Below are positions 12,376-24,309 of a stretch of DNA of 64,000 nucleotides, piece by piece. The stretch lies in the NCBI RefSeq assembly GCF_024586455.1, contig NC_065921.1:86364061-86428060 (forward strand), written 5' to 3'. A program made the position numbers and the translations under genes. Numbering within the stretch: the first letter of the stretch is position 1; every line of letters begins with the position of its first letter. The notes beneath the pieces are model-generated. The model searched no databases and was not told the DNA's origin. It worked only from the letters and a program-made list of their open reading frames with translations. Source of the DNA: Bactrocera neohumeralis (taxonomy: Eukaryota; Arthropoda; Insecta; Diptera; Tephritidae).

Positions 12376-12870
12376 TCAAACATTGGCCGCCACCAAATGT
12401 CAGATAGTCCATCCGTTGAGTCCAATTTTCGATTACACGTTCGAGCATTTTGACTAGTAACCGGCGAATGACACGCGTGATGTTTTGTTCCAAGGTCTGA
12501 ATCGAAGCGGGACTGTGCTCATCGACTTTAGACTTTACATACATATATAATAATATTACCACAAGAAAAAGTCTGCTCACCGAAGTGTTCTCTCACTAAA
12601 TGTGTGAAAAGTGGCGCCGTCTCGTTGAAACCAAATGTCGCTGAGATCACGAGCTTCAATTTCAGGTGTCCAATAGTCGGTTATTATGACCGTTGATTCC
12701 ACCGGCCCTCAAACCACACCAAATCGTTGTTTTTCTGGATGAAATAGCAGCAGAAATCGTCGGATCTTTTTGGAACTTTCAAGAGCCTGTAGATCGAAGC
12801 GATATCGCTTAGGAAGGTCGAGCGGCTTCAGTTCTTGCACAAGATGTATTTTGAACGCTTTCAATCGGCG
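12366..12870 (-). pseudogene. DDE transposase relic of another Tc1/mariner-like family
   Basis: On the minus strand, about 12850-12800 reads LVQELKPLDLPKRYRFDLQA. Near 12660-12610 comes IEARDLSDIWFQRDGAT, then FHTFSER, matching the conserved 'WFQQDGATxHT' block around the second acidic residue. After a deletion of the third acidic block, about 12550-12390 reads YVKSKVDEHSPASIQTLEQ, NITRVI, MLERVIENWTQRMD and a GQCLKE remnant. This arrangement is known from a widespread insect IS630/Tc1/mariner-related group often annotated with an N-terminal helix-turn-helix. Stops and deletions make it non-functional. Confidence 0.75.
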
Positions 12871-14737
12871 TTAGTATTTCCACAATGAAATGCCAAACAA
12901 TACTGCACAAAAATAGCATGACAGCTTGACATAATGACGGACGTGATCTGTCAAAAAACGGCACATTCTTTACTCTTAATAATCGATTTTTAAGTTGTGC
13001 TGTTTTTTCCTCCTTTTCTCGCTCGCTTTCAAAGCGCTATCGCGGTTTCTCCTGCTGCTTTACCCACATGTGCCACCTGCTAAGCGCCGCTGCAGGCCCT
13101 CCATGTACGCGTCGTCGTAATTTCCCAATGGACTCGCGCGATAATGACAATGTCGATGACAAAAGTTGGCCAATAATGCCGGCAATTTAATTGAGTCGGA
13201 AAAAAGTTAAATTAAAATGCAAATATGACATTTGTAGGGCAAAAAATATAATAAAAAAAAATTAAAAAAAGTGCAAGCAAAATTTAAAGAATTAAAAAAA
13301 AATGCAGAAATGATAACGAAAGACACGACAGGTAAGCGCAAGCAGCGAGTAAATGTGTAAAAAATGAATGCGACAAAAAAGGGCGCTAAAGCACATTAAA
13401 GCTGCGAGGGTGCATATGGCAACAGCAGTGTCTGTTGCTATTGTTGTTTTTGGTGGAGAAGTAAGCGCAATGCGTATTAGCTGCTGTGCTGGGTTTTTAC
13501 ACTGACAATTGTTGTTGCTATTCAAATTTTTTCTGCACTAAAAAATAGTTGCTTTTGTTGTTGCTATTTCTGTCGCCACCACCGTCAGCGCCTCTTTCGC
13601 GGCATTTGCAACAGTTGTGCGCGCTATTTAGATTGGTCTTACTTACTTTGCTGCCGGTTGCTGGTATTATTGCCGTTCGTTTCCACTGTTATTTCGCTGG
13701 CAAACAATTTTTGTGTGGTTTTTGTTGTTCTTGGCGCGCTTAGTTGCAGTGACCATGTTTGCATATCGACTTTGTCCTCAACGTCGCCACCCATACTTGC
13801 TGCACATTGTACATACTCACACATAAACAAACGCATTTGTATTTGCTTATTTAGCTCACACACACACATATACACACACATGCAGATGGAGCAGCGCAGA
13901 AATGCGTTTGTATGTTCGCAGTGTCATTCGACTGGTGTGAATGCGGCATTAGCTTTAGCTGGCTTGCACTATGGCATTTCTAGCGCAACTGCAACAACAA
14001 CAGCAACAAAAAATGCAATTGCCACCGTTCTCGTTATGCCGCCCGTTTACTTGTTGCTGCTTTGCTGCTATTGCCGCCGGTGTTTGGCACCATTGTTGTG
14101 TTTTTGTTCTTATTGCTGTTGCTCTTGTTGGTGTAGCTGCTGTTGATTTCGCATATGTTGAGCAGAAATGCAAATAAGCTGCCATTTTGCGTAATCGAAC
14201 CGCCGGCGGTGCCCACAGGCAATACCAGCAACAGCAGCAACAACATAAACAACAACAATGGTAAATTGCATTGTTTGCGTTCTTGTTGTTGATACTTACA
14301 TACATCCCTGGCAATGGGTGTGCAAATGTTTGTATGTACCACATATACGCCACCATGGCGTTTTGTTTCACTCGATTTGTGTTGCTTTTGCTATTGTTGT
14401 TGCCGCCGTAAGCAAAGCAAAAGTAATCTAGTTTATTTAATTTGAATATACATATACATATGTACATACATGTGTATACAAGTTGACATATCAACAAGCA
14501 TACATGCAAATATACATGTACATGTGTGTAATACTATGTATATATGCCTGTGCTTGTTATGTCCAGCTGATTTTTGTTACTCACTGTTGTTGTTCTACTT
14601 GTCACCGCTACGTATTTATCGCATGCAATTTTCACATTCATTTGTTGGCTAAAAAAAAGTCAGGAAAAACACGCAAAATATTTCTTTACCTTTTTTATGC
14701 ATATGTGATTACTTTTAATGCACAAATGCTTTTAAGA
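12871..14737. other. Unique DNA with opa-like CAA/CAG and TG microsatellites
   Basis: Between about 13430 and 14420 there are many short GTT/GCT and CAA/CAG runs on both strands, for example near 13985-14010 and 14225-14260. Long frames on both strands (13658-14146 plus; 13955-14509 minus) are cysteine- or asparagine-rich translations of these runs and overlap each other, so I do not call them genes. No splice structure is convincing. Runs of this type are common in fly introns and regulatory DNA. Confidence 0.5.
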
Positions 14738-16115
14738 ACATTAAGGTGGTCCTTTCATGACGATGCGAATTTATATAATTGAAAAATATTTTATAAAGTA
14801 TGTTTTTCTAAAGAGTATAGGAAAAAAACTTTCTTTAAAAAATTAGAAAATCACATTAGGGTGGTATTTTTGTGAAGCTCCCTTTATGGCGAAAAAGTTT
14901 TTTTATTAAATTAAATTTTTTAAAATTATACATTATACATTTAAATGTATGTATATGAAGAAATCTCATATAAAGCAATTAAAAAATTTCATTAGGGTGG
15001 CCCTTTTGTGGTGGAAAAATTGCCATACTTAATTAAAAATTTCTAAGGTTATAAATTGCTTTCTAATTTGTATAAGAAAAAACGGGTAATAGAAAATTTA
15101 TAAAATCCCATTAGGGTGGTCCTCTGATGTTGAAAAATAATTTTATTAAACCATTTGTTAAGAACACAAATTTTATTTTCTCAATAAATTATAAAATTAC
15201 ATTGGGGTGGTCCTTTTTTGGTGAGGAAAAATAACCATATCTATTTAAAACTTTGTAAGCTAACACATTTTTCTACATTGTACGCGAAACAACCTTATAT
15301 AAAATTATAAAATCCCATTAGGGTGGTTCCTTCATGGTGATAAATAATTTTATTAACCATATATTAAGAAAACAATTTTGTTTCTAAATTGTATATGTAA
15401 GAATCCCCTTCAATAGGGTGGTGCTTTTGTGGTGAGGAGCAATTATTTAATGAAAAATTTGTAAAGAAATCGATTTTTTCTAAATCGGATACAAAAAAAC
15501 CTTATAACAGAAAATTACTAAATCCCATTAGGGTGGTCCATTGATAGGAAAAATAGTTTGATTAAACCATTTTCTAAGAACACAATTTTTATTTTCTCAG
15601 TTGTATATGAAAAAACCTTACGTAAAAGAAATTTTAAATTTCCTTTAGGGTGGTCCTTTTGTGGTATGAGAAAAATTTAATTAAAAATATGAATGGTAAT
15701 ACATTTTATTCTAAATTGTTCACGAAAAATACTTATAGTAGAAAAATTATAAAATCACATTAGGGTGGTTCTTTGATGGTGATAAATAATTTTATTAAAC
15801 CATTTGTTAAGAACACAATTTTGTTTCTAAATTGTATATGTAAGAATCTTACCTTAAAGAAATTATATAAGTTCAATAGGGTGGTCCTTTTGTGGTGAGG
15901 AGCAATTATTTAATGAAAAATTTGGGAAGAAATCGATTTTTTCTAAATCGGATACAAAAAACCTTATAACAGAAAAATTACAAAATCCCATTAGGGTGGT
16001 CCTTTCAAAATATATTATTTTTTTAAATCATATGTTAGGAATTATTTTTTTTCTTAATTGCATACGAAAGAACCTCAAGTTAAAAAAGTTAGAAAAGCTA
16101 AATACGGTGATCCTT
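14738..16115 (+). repeat. Satellite-like array: 13 units of ~115 bp starting ATTAGGGTGG
   Basis: Unit starts lie at 14740, 14855, 14991, 15110, 15201, 15317, 15412, 15527, 15644, 15759, 15875, 15990 and 16101. Most spacings are 111-119 bp; shorter and longer ones mark indels. Each begins with ATTAGGGTGG or a variant, followed by a CCTTTTGTGGTGAGGAG-like or CCTTTGATGGTGATAAAT-like head. Units four apart are most alike: 15412 with 15875 and 15527 with 15990 (both 463 bp apart), 15317 with 15759 and 15201 with 15644. The array is therefore a higher-order repeat grown by recent four-unit duplication. It is AT-rich and has no conserved frame. Confidence 0.92.
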
Positions 16116-17639
16116 TAGTTGCGAGGAGAAATTATTGAAATAAAATATTTATTAAACGAATTTTATTTAGAAAAAATTTAAAAAAGTTTTTTTTTCTCAA
16201 TTTTACTCTAAACAACCTTAATATACAAAAAAGTAGAATTAAAAAAAAAAAATTAACAAAATCATTCAAAAGTTCCGCACATTTAAGAACATGCCTTATA
16301 TTCGAGCCAACACACGCTTATCTATACAATATTTAATTCAATTTTCCACATATTGTTCCACTTACCCGCCGCAATAGAGCAATCGCAACTATTTTTATAC
16401 ACCTTTTCCAGCGCGAGGACGCATACATACATACATAACATAATCTCACATATTTTTGTTGCATGCCACACGCATGACATAATATGTCAAAATACGCAAC
16501 AATATAAAAGCGGCGATAAATGCGTCGGTTATGAAAATGTCAACAACATAAAAATTTAATTCCGGCAGCGGCGCACTTCATTTGAAATTGTTGAAAACAA
16601 ATTGACATAGTGCCAGCGCCCTAAAGCAGACTACATTTTGATGTAGCTATACAATATTTAATACAGTTCTCCTCGTGGAAGCGCAATATTTGGTATCGAT
16701 GAGTGATGGTGGTTCGCGTGCCGGCGTGTTTATGTGAAGTAACCTTGGGTTGTCAAGTGCAGCTGCAAAAGAGTAGATTTTGAATATGGTTCCGTTTAGT
16801 TTTGCATCTCAGTAGGGGTTTCACGGAGTAAATTTAGCAAACCAAAAAAATAAAATAAGGATTTTGAGTTTTAGATTTTTTGCGTTTTTTGCGTTTTTTT
16901 CATAGAAAAAATCGATCGATTGGGTGATATTAGCTTGGACACAAACCAAAATCGACTGTGTATATTCTGAGATAAACATTATATCTAGATATAAACCATT
17001 CTAGCGATAATTGAGTAGAGAGGAAAAGCTTATACTTGAAATGCTAAAGATGTAGTTCCAAATAAAGATTTAAAGCTCACAAAAGATATTTTAGGGTACG
17101 GTTCTTGATAAAAATTAAAGCTCTAAAGACCAAAATTCTGTTAAAAAATTATATGAAACAACAGGACCCCATCTTAATGATGCCTCAAGCCATATTGCAT
17201 ATAAGTTTCTGTACCTACGATTCATTAAAAAATATCATTCAGTACTTTGGACACTAAACATCAGGTATACATAAGATTATCTCCGATATCTGTTCATCCA
17301 CAAGGGCCTTGGATTTTAAAAGCTCTTGTATTCATCATTTTCATAAAACTTATCCTGATATTCCTGCATGCTTTCCTATAGAGACCCTATTCTCTAGTGA
17401 AAGATACAGGCAATGATGATATTTTCTCTGATTGTTCCGAGAGGACATGGTATTATATCTTTGCAATATTTGTCAATGCGTCAACTAGGAACCAATGGTA
17501 GGAAAGAAATCTATACCAAAGAAAATAATGAACTCGGGTTAACCTGACATTGCGATCAAGTGAAGGAGGGACGATTAACTAAACACATTGTTTTCCTTTC
17601 AAAGTTCAGAAGATTTGACCAATGGTTCTGTGATCGACA
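16116..17639. other. Unique AT-rich DNA
   Basis: No gene recognised. Some of 17280-17639 may belong to the LINE that follows, but I cannot read a reverse transcriptase there. Confidence 0.45.
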
Positions 17640-18430
17640 GTTCCAAAGGCAAAATCTACGCACTCACTGATGGATGAAAGGGTGAACAGGAGCAGCCTTT
17701 TTCTGTAGTAATCCTTACACGGAATGCAGCTTCAAACTAAATGACTACAATTCGGTCATTTAGGCCGAAACCATGAACATAACAGTGGTTCTGCTCTAAG
17801 TAGCAAGTCCATAAACATTATAGAGGAAAGCCAAGCAGCAATTAAGACCCATCATGGTGTGAATACAAAGTCTCATTGTCTTAGGTAATGCAAGAGAGCC
17901 ATCAATAGACTTTTTGCAGGAAACACAGTTAATATCATCTTGGCTTGGACATATAGAAATAGAAGGAAATGATAATGCAGACACTCGCGGGCAGCTGGAA
18001 ACACAATTCACTTAAACTGCCCCAGGCAATTCAGACTCCTCTAGGGTCCTAGAGGAACATCTCAAATCTTGAAACACAAGCAACTCAGGGCATACCGCAA
18101 AATTACTTTGGGGAAGTGCTGTTGGAGGACAGACCAAAAAAATCCTACTTTTACCTTTTATCACCTACCCTTAAGATCCCACCTTCCGAAAATGGAAAAA
18201 ATAGCGTCGGCGGAATCCAGGGAATTCGCAGCGCTTAATGAGAAGCTGGATCATTATCTATGCGAAAGCCCAGCCTTCAGTCGGGTATTCCACAGCTCCC
18301 AATATTCTAACTTAATAGACAGCTTGGGTGGAAAAGAATCAGGTATTTTACCAAATCTACAGAGTTGCTGGATAACTCAATTGGTTACCTTTCTTTGGGT
18401 CCACCACCTTTCCAACTAACCAACCAACCA
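17640..18430 (+). pseudogene. LINE relic: RNase H and C-terminal region
   Basis: Near 17668 LTDG marks the first RNase H block, followed by GAAFFCSNPYTECSFKLNDY. About 17935-17985 reads SSWLGHIEIEGNDNADT, matching the VPGH...GNExAD block of I/Jockey-type RNase H. About 18075-18230 is the linker (RAYRKITLGKCCWRTDQK), and about 18240-18340 reads NEKLDHYLCESPAFSRVF then LIDSLGG, equivalent to the C-terminal ETVxHLLCxCPA region. It ends near an ACCAACCAACCAA tail at about 18417-18430, as expected of a LINE 3' end. Stops and frame changes break it. The reverse transcriptase is absent or unreadable. Confidence 0.8.
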
Positions 18431-20820
18431 AAGATAATATACCTCAGCTCTGAGGTGATGGCACAACACAACAGTTTTGAATTTTAAGCCTAACTAATCC
18501 CTCCATGTTACCCATTTTCAATCACTCTTCAAAATTCTGCATTTATAAAGCTCGTTTTATCTCCATAATCCATATTTGCGACCGTGACCTTTTGACCTCT
18601 TCCCGTGAAAATATAATCTAATGCACTGCTCTTTTATGAGTGCAGCTTTTAAGAGGGCTTCATGTGTCTTTTATAGCAACGAAAACGGTAAAAATAGAAT
18701 ATCTAGTGCACTTTGGCAGAAACAAGTGAAAGTAGAAGCACTTGAAGATGATTTTATTGTACACAAATGGGATTTTTTATGTGACTAAATGTAGTGCATA
18801 AAACTAAGTAAATGCGTCAACGAATTAAGCAGCAAGTCGCGTGGCGTGGCGTGGAAAAGGTAACAAACGCGGCCGAACAAGTGACAGACAAAGGCAGCGA
18901 AAACGAATAAAATCAAGTGGAATGCATAAATGCTGCGAGTGCATGCAGCCGGCTATGAATATGCCGGTGAGTGTGGGAGTGCGCGCGAGAGCACGGAAAA
19001 GTGCGCGCACTTTGGAAATTTACAACATGCAAAAAGGGAACTGACAATGGCGCCTAATCTTCGCATTTCATAATTTTTATGCGGCAGCTGAAAATGGCGG
19101 AACACTTGCCGGATGGCAGCGGCAGGCTGTGCAAGCGCGGGCGCGGCGCTGGTGGTGCATGCAACAAATGAATAGAAAAACATTTGTTGCATGCATAAAA
19201 AGTGGCATAGCAATGCAGCAATGCTGAGTGAAAAAATCGCAAGGGAGCTGCAATATTATTTCACGAGCTAAGAGCCGCGCTGGGGGCGCAGCGGCAGGGT
19301 AGATATGTATGCACAGATACTGCGAGTACTTAAAATGTATGGCAGATGAAAAACCGCTGTGTGCTACATAAAAGCATATAAATTTACCTAGGTATACCTT
19401 TATGCAACAACACGGATATGCAAGTGTGTGTGTGGAGCGCGCGCGTATGCGTGTGAGTGCGAATTCGTAAGCGAAAAAATTGATATGCGCTGGAAAAGCA
19501 ATGAAACGAACTGAAATGAAATAAAAAATGCAAAGCAAACGGCTTACATATACAACCGCACACACACATACATATATACATCAACTTGCAACAGCACACC
19601 AACGCAATTGCCGCACGCATATTATATGCATATGAACGCGCTGAATTGGTCGCTGTGAATATAAAATGAAATTAAGAAATGCCACTGCCAGCTGAGCTGA
19701 GCCAGCGCTACACTGCGCTGTGTCAAGATGGTGGCGGCGTGCGGGGCGAGTTGCAAAAGTAAAGCGTTTGCTTATGAAAAAGACCATTCCGCGGCGCTTT
19801 GTTGCATATAAAGTTGCAACAGTGGCTGTTGAGGGCGGTTGCAGCGACGGATATCACTCCATAAGCGAGTTTATGCAATGCGTTTGTGAGCGCTGTGCCA
19901 CTGTGCGTATGTGTGTGTGTGTGAGTGTGCGTGCATTTGTAAAGTCACCGCTGGCATTGTAATGTAAATGTTGGAAATAATTTCGCGAAAAAGTTCACAG
20001 CACATGCACTCCGCGGCAGCAATTGTAATAACAGCGGCAACAGCAACAATAGCAACAAGAACAAATAGCGTAGCAAGTACAACGAATGCTGATATTGAAA
20101 ATGCACGCAACAACAACCACAATAGCATTTGGCATGCCAGCGCTGCCACCAAACATTTAAATCCGCGGTCGCTGCAGCAACGAAGCGTGCGAAATATCTG
20201 GCTATGACTGAGTTATGATTAAGATACTTCTAGCGCTGACATTGCAGTTACGTCACACGTCGTACAGTGGGTTTTGCTGGGATTTATGGTAGTTCATCGG
20301 TGGGTTAACCGAGTTACTGATTGGTTAAATGTTGTTGGCTTCAAGCGGCGCTCACGGTGTGCGAGTAGTAGTCTCATAGCCGACACTTGAACTGCTCTGA
20401 ACCAACCTTTTAGATTGATAAACTAAGTTAATGTTCATTTATTTAGATTAAATATTGGGTAATGTTGGAGATATACGACTGCAACGACATTGACAAAATA
20501 CGAAAAGACTTTTTCGACTACCCAATATTTAGTGAGTTTAAAATTTTCGCATTACAAGGTGTTTTAAATAATTCTGCTCTGGGCGATTCTGTACCTCGAA
20601 AGAATTTTTAATCGAGTGAATTTAGTTCTTCGCTATTTTTGGCAACCGAGTTGGGCTTCATCCGCGAGTATTCCATTTTTGTTGACACTAGTCTTCCTTT
20701 TTAACAAAGCTTTCGAATTTAGTTGTTGTTTTTTCAACGATTTAAGATTTGGCCAAGCTCTGTTCTCTAATACATTTCTGGATACTTCACCAAGAAAACA
20801 AACTTTAAAGGACTAGTACT
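18431..20820. other. Unique DNA, relatively GC-rich between ~18830 and 20200
   Basis: No protein family recognised on either strand. The region is less AT-rich than its surroundings, has overlapping frames on both strands of low complexity, CA/TG tracts near 19420-19460 and 19905-19930, and CAA/GCA runs near 20030-20150. A perfect 15 bp hairpin lies at 19156-19195. Confidence 0.45.
19156..19195. repeat. Perfect 15 bp inverted repeat with 10 bp loop
   Basis: The arm 'tgcatgcaacaaatg' at 19156-19170 is followed by loop 'aatagaaaaa' and the exact complement 'catttgttgcatgca' at 19181-19195. It would form a stable stem in DNA or RNA. It is too short for a canonical microRNA precursor. Confidence 0.95.
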
Positions 20821-21440
20821 ATGCTAGCTCCAAACGTGCCGCGCAAGCTCACTTTTGACTGAAAGCAACGACGAGTTGATGATTCGGAACAGTGTTTTGT
20901 GATGTTCAAACGTAATGAACCCGAGTTTTCGCATCGATATGTGACATGATATCACTCCAAAGTCCAATCGATAGGCATCCGAATAGAGTGCACACAATGA
21001 ATCCTCTCCAAAGCGTGGAAAAACGCAACAGGCGGCTAGCACTACCTTCAAAAAGAAAAGACCTACAAGAGCGACTATTACATAGCATTGTTGGACCACT
21101 TGAAAAACAAAATCGCTGAAAAAGGGGCGCATTTGTAGGAAAAGAAAGTGCAGTTTCGCCAAGACAGTGCATTGCGTCACAAGTCAGTGAAAACGATGGC
21201 AAAAATCCATAATTTTGGCATCGCGTCGCTGGCACATCCACCGTATTCTCTAGTTCTGAACTCCAGCGAATATTTTCTCTTCTCATATCTCAAAAGAACG
21301 CCCTCTGGAAACAAATTTTCGTCAAAAAAAGAGGTAAGCGTCGAAACTGAGACTTATTTAGAACAAAGAACAAAAAATTTTATCGAAAAGTTGGAGAGTC
21401 GCAATAATCCATGTAGCACCCTTGAACGAATCCAGCCAAA
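20821..21440 (+). pseudogene. mariner-family transposase relic (lineage B, second copy)
   Basis: About 20838-20930 reads RAARKLTFD, a stop, then QRRVDDSEQCFVMFKRN, matching the relic at 2501-3230. The first catalytic block is deleted near 20945-21060. From about 21068 the frame gives YIALLDHLKNKIAEKGAHL, and after a stop VQFRQDSALRHKSVKTMAKI with the second aspartate retained, then HPPYSLVLNSSEYFLFSYLK where the third catalytic aspartate is glutamate. The C-terminal FIEKLESRNNPCSTLERI ends at about 21432. Stops, a deletion and a changed triad rule out activity. Confidence 0.88.
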
Positions 21441-23439
21441 AAAATTAGTTTCGCTATGGTAGGTCGGGGACTTTTTAATTTACCTGTTATGATCAGCTTG
21501 GAGTGCTCAGTGCTCGACCTTATAGCTAAGGACATTTTCCAAGCAGGAACTCTGCCTTCAGATTGATTTTAAATACATGTCTGTAACATTTCGTTGAAAT
21601 AAAGATCAATATGAGGTCGATGATCATAAGGATTAGATGAGGTGACGGGCATTGTCTTCTTCAGCAAATATAACTTTTTTTCCATTTTAAGTCAAAAATT
21701 TCACAAATTCCCCCACTGTGCACATACCTCGTCCACGTCCCTCGTCCTGCTGTGCTCCAAGCTGAGCCGCAATGAGCTTTACTCGTATCTGCGCCAGTGA
21801 TTTCACTCAATACGCTCCACAAAGCCGTGGGAAATGTCGGCGATTTCGCGCAACTAACACCAATAAACGCTCTACAAATACACACATACACGTGAAGATA
21901 TACGCACACTACAACAGCCCCACTTCGTTCCTAAAATACAAGAGGCATAGGCAAATATGGGGAGGACAAAAGCTGCCGCTACTGTGTGACGCAACGTGTG
22001 ACGGACAGCCGCTGGAAGGTTGAATCGCTGGCAGACTGAACTCGGCAAACGGCAGTAGTTATGAATAATTATGAATGCACTGGATGGCATATGAATGCAT
22101 AAAATAATTATGAAATTGAAGCAATTCACTAACTGCTGAATGCCTGAGTGGCAGCATAAAAGGCACTAAGAGGAGGGAATAAAAGAAAAATCATGTAAAT
22201 ATGTATATTCATATATCAATACAAAGGGTTGAGAGTAAGGATCTTGCATGCTGGTGCGGCTGGCGCAGTAGTTTGGTGGCATTTTAACTTTTCAATGATG
22301 CAGGGTTGCCATTTCATGCAATATGCCACCACTAAAACTGCACAGAATCGGTTGAGTTGCCAAGCCGTAAATTGAAAATTAATTTGACCTGCGCTGAACT
22401 TGACAATGACATAACTCCGCTGAATGCCGGCTTAAGACAATAGCAGCAAATCAGAAGCCCACAGAAGCTCAGAGAAGCCTGAATTGGCAATAAACGCGCT
22501 TGACAACCAATTAATTTGAGCTGCTTAATTTTCGATGAAAAAAGAGACTAAATGAATAAAATATTAATAATTTTTCCAGCAAAAACAAATGTTGACAAAT
22601 TGGACTTAACACACGTTGTTATAACAACAATAACAGCGTCGAAGCTCGAAAATTATTAAAGACTTGTTGATTGGTTTCCAATTACAGTCGCCATTCACAC
22701 ACACTCACAAACATACATAAAAACATATATACATACATATATATATACATATATATGTATATCCAACATGCAAATGCAACTATAAATCATCGCATTTCGA
22801 TAAATAACCCATCAAAACACCAATCAGCAACTGTTTATATTTATTAGTGAAACAAAATATGAGACAAATTGCAACAACAAAACTAACAAAACGTTTGCGT
22901 ATAACTAGTAAAAAATACAAAGCGAAATTTCTGCTGACAGCTGAAAATCGCAGCAGTTATTAATAAGTATAATATGCAAATTTTTGTGCGTATGTCTGTA
23001 TGTCAGCGTGTAAAGGAAACGATGAGCGTCGCAAGTTCAGCGCAAGAAGCAAATGAACTGTGCGCTGCGTAAGCGTAGAACAGAATGAATAAATAAATAA
23101 ATACTTGAAAATAAATTATGTTAATGAAATAGGCAACAAATGTTGAATAAAATGAGAATCGCAAGCTGTGAAGTGGGCTCAAGTGGCGGCTGCGTGGTGG
23201 TAGCCCATTACTAATTGGTGGCTTATACACGGTGAAAATGCGTTTAAAGAAATTACAGTTTTATGAAGTTGAAAAATAAGTTGAAATCATACATATGGCG
23301 ATTCGATGAAAAATTATGTTTGAGAAAATACAAAAAAAAAATAAAATTAATTAAAAAAAAAATTATAAGTTCGTCGATTCGATGAAACATTGAGAATATA
23401 GAATTGTACATACATATATATTCTGCAAATAAAAAAGTT
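21441..23439. other. Unique DNA with microsatellites; one weak exon candidate
   Basis: ATAC/TATA repeats occur at about 22690-22760. On the minus strand, about 21728-21900 is moderately GC-rich and ends at a good donor-like GAG|GTATGT at 21728/21727, but no protein family or matching partner exon is recognised. Otherwise nothing supported. Confidence 0.4.
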
Positions 23440-24260
23440 TTCAATACAAAAATTTATTTTTGGTCTTTCAGTTTGTATGGCTGCGGTATGCTACAATACT
23501 TTGATCTGAACAATTTTTGCAGAGATTATAGCGTTGCTTTAGATATTAAGCCGTGCCGAATTTCGTGGAGATAGCTTTTCAAATAAAAAACTTTTTCATA
23601 CAAGATTATTATTTTGATCGTTCAGTTTATACGACAGCTATACGCTATAGTTGTCTGATCTGCATGAATAGTTTGGAAATTGTACCTCTATCTTGAATAA
23701 TAATTCGTGCCAAATTTGAAGATATCTTGCCAAATGAAATAATTTTCCATATAAAACTTCATTTTTATCGTTCAGTTTGTATGGCAGCTATATGCTATAG
23801 TGGTTCGAACTAAACAGTTTGTTCGGAGATTCTATAGTTTCTTCGAACAATAATCTATGCCAAATAACGTGATGATATCTTGCCAACTAAAAAAGTTTTC
23901 CTTACAAGTACCTAATTTCGTTCGTCCAGTTTGTACGGCAGTTATATGTTAAAGTTATCCAATCCAGACAACTTCTTCGAAGATTTTAGAGTTTCTTTGG
24001 ACAATAAATGCTGCCAAATTTCGTGACGATACCTCGTCAAATGAAAAAGTTTTCCATACAAAAACTTTTATGTGATCGTTCAGTTTATATGACAGCTATA
24101 TGCTGTAGTGATCCGATATCGACGGTTCCAACATATGACGAGTTTCCTGAAGAGAAAAGCACATGTGCAAAATTGAAAATCGATATCTCAAAAAGTGAGA
24201 GACAAGTTCACCTCTGTATATACAGATATAATCTCTGCCTAAATGGCTGGCCTCAGCTTC
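23440..24260 (+). repeat. Tandem array of ~154 bp units, copy 2 of the dispersed element
   Basis: The landmark 'ttgtatggcagctatatg' and variants lie at 23473, 23627, 23777, 23931 and 24085, spacings 154, 150, 154 and 154 bp. Unit content is the same as at 4851-5690 and in the same orientation. The last unit runs into 'gtatatacagatat' and 'taaatggctggcctcagctt' and then stops. The expected tail ending in 'ctgttcagggtataa' is not here but appears 1.4 kb further on, at 25650-25740. Confidence 0.85.
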
Positions 24261-24309
24261 GCCTTTTTGTATTTGAATTTCGCGGCTATATATAAAGCGC
24301 TACAGAGCT

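Noticed and set aside
13658..14509. Long overlapping frames on both strands (162 and 184 residues) as genes
   Set aside because: They are translations of CAA/GTT triplet runs and microsatellites, overlap each other, and contain no family motif.
14738..16115. TTAGGG-containing array as a telomere repeat
   Set aside because: TTAGGG occurs once per ~115 bp unit, not as a 5-6 bp tandem, and flies lack such telomere repeats.
18201..18419. Frame at 18069-18419 as an independent gene
   Set aside because: It is the C-terminal region of a LINE, recognised by DHYLCESPAFSR and its position after an RNase H relic.
5436..24295. Frames at 5436-5642 and 24008-24295 inside the ~154 bp arrays as a shared small protein
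   Set aside because: They look similar only because the repeat units are similar; the frame is not kept across units.
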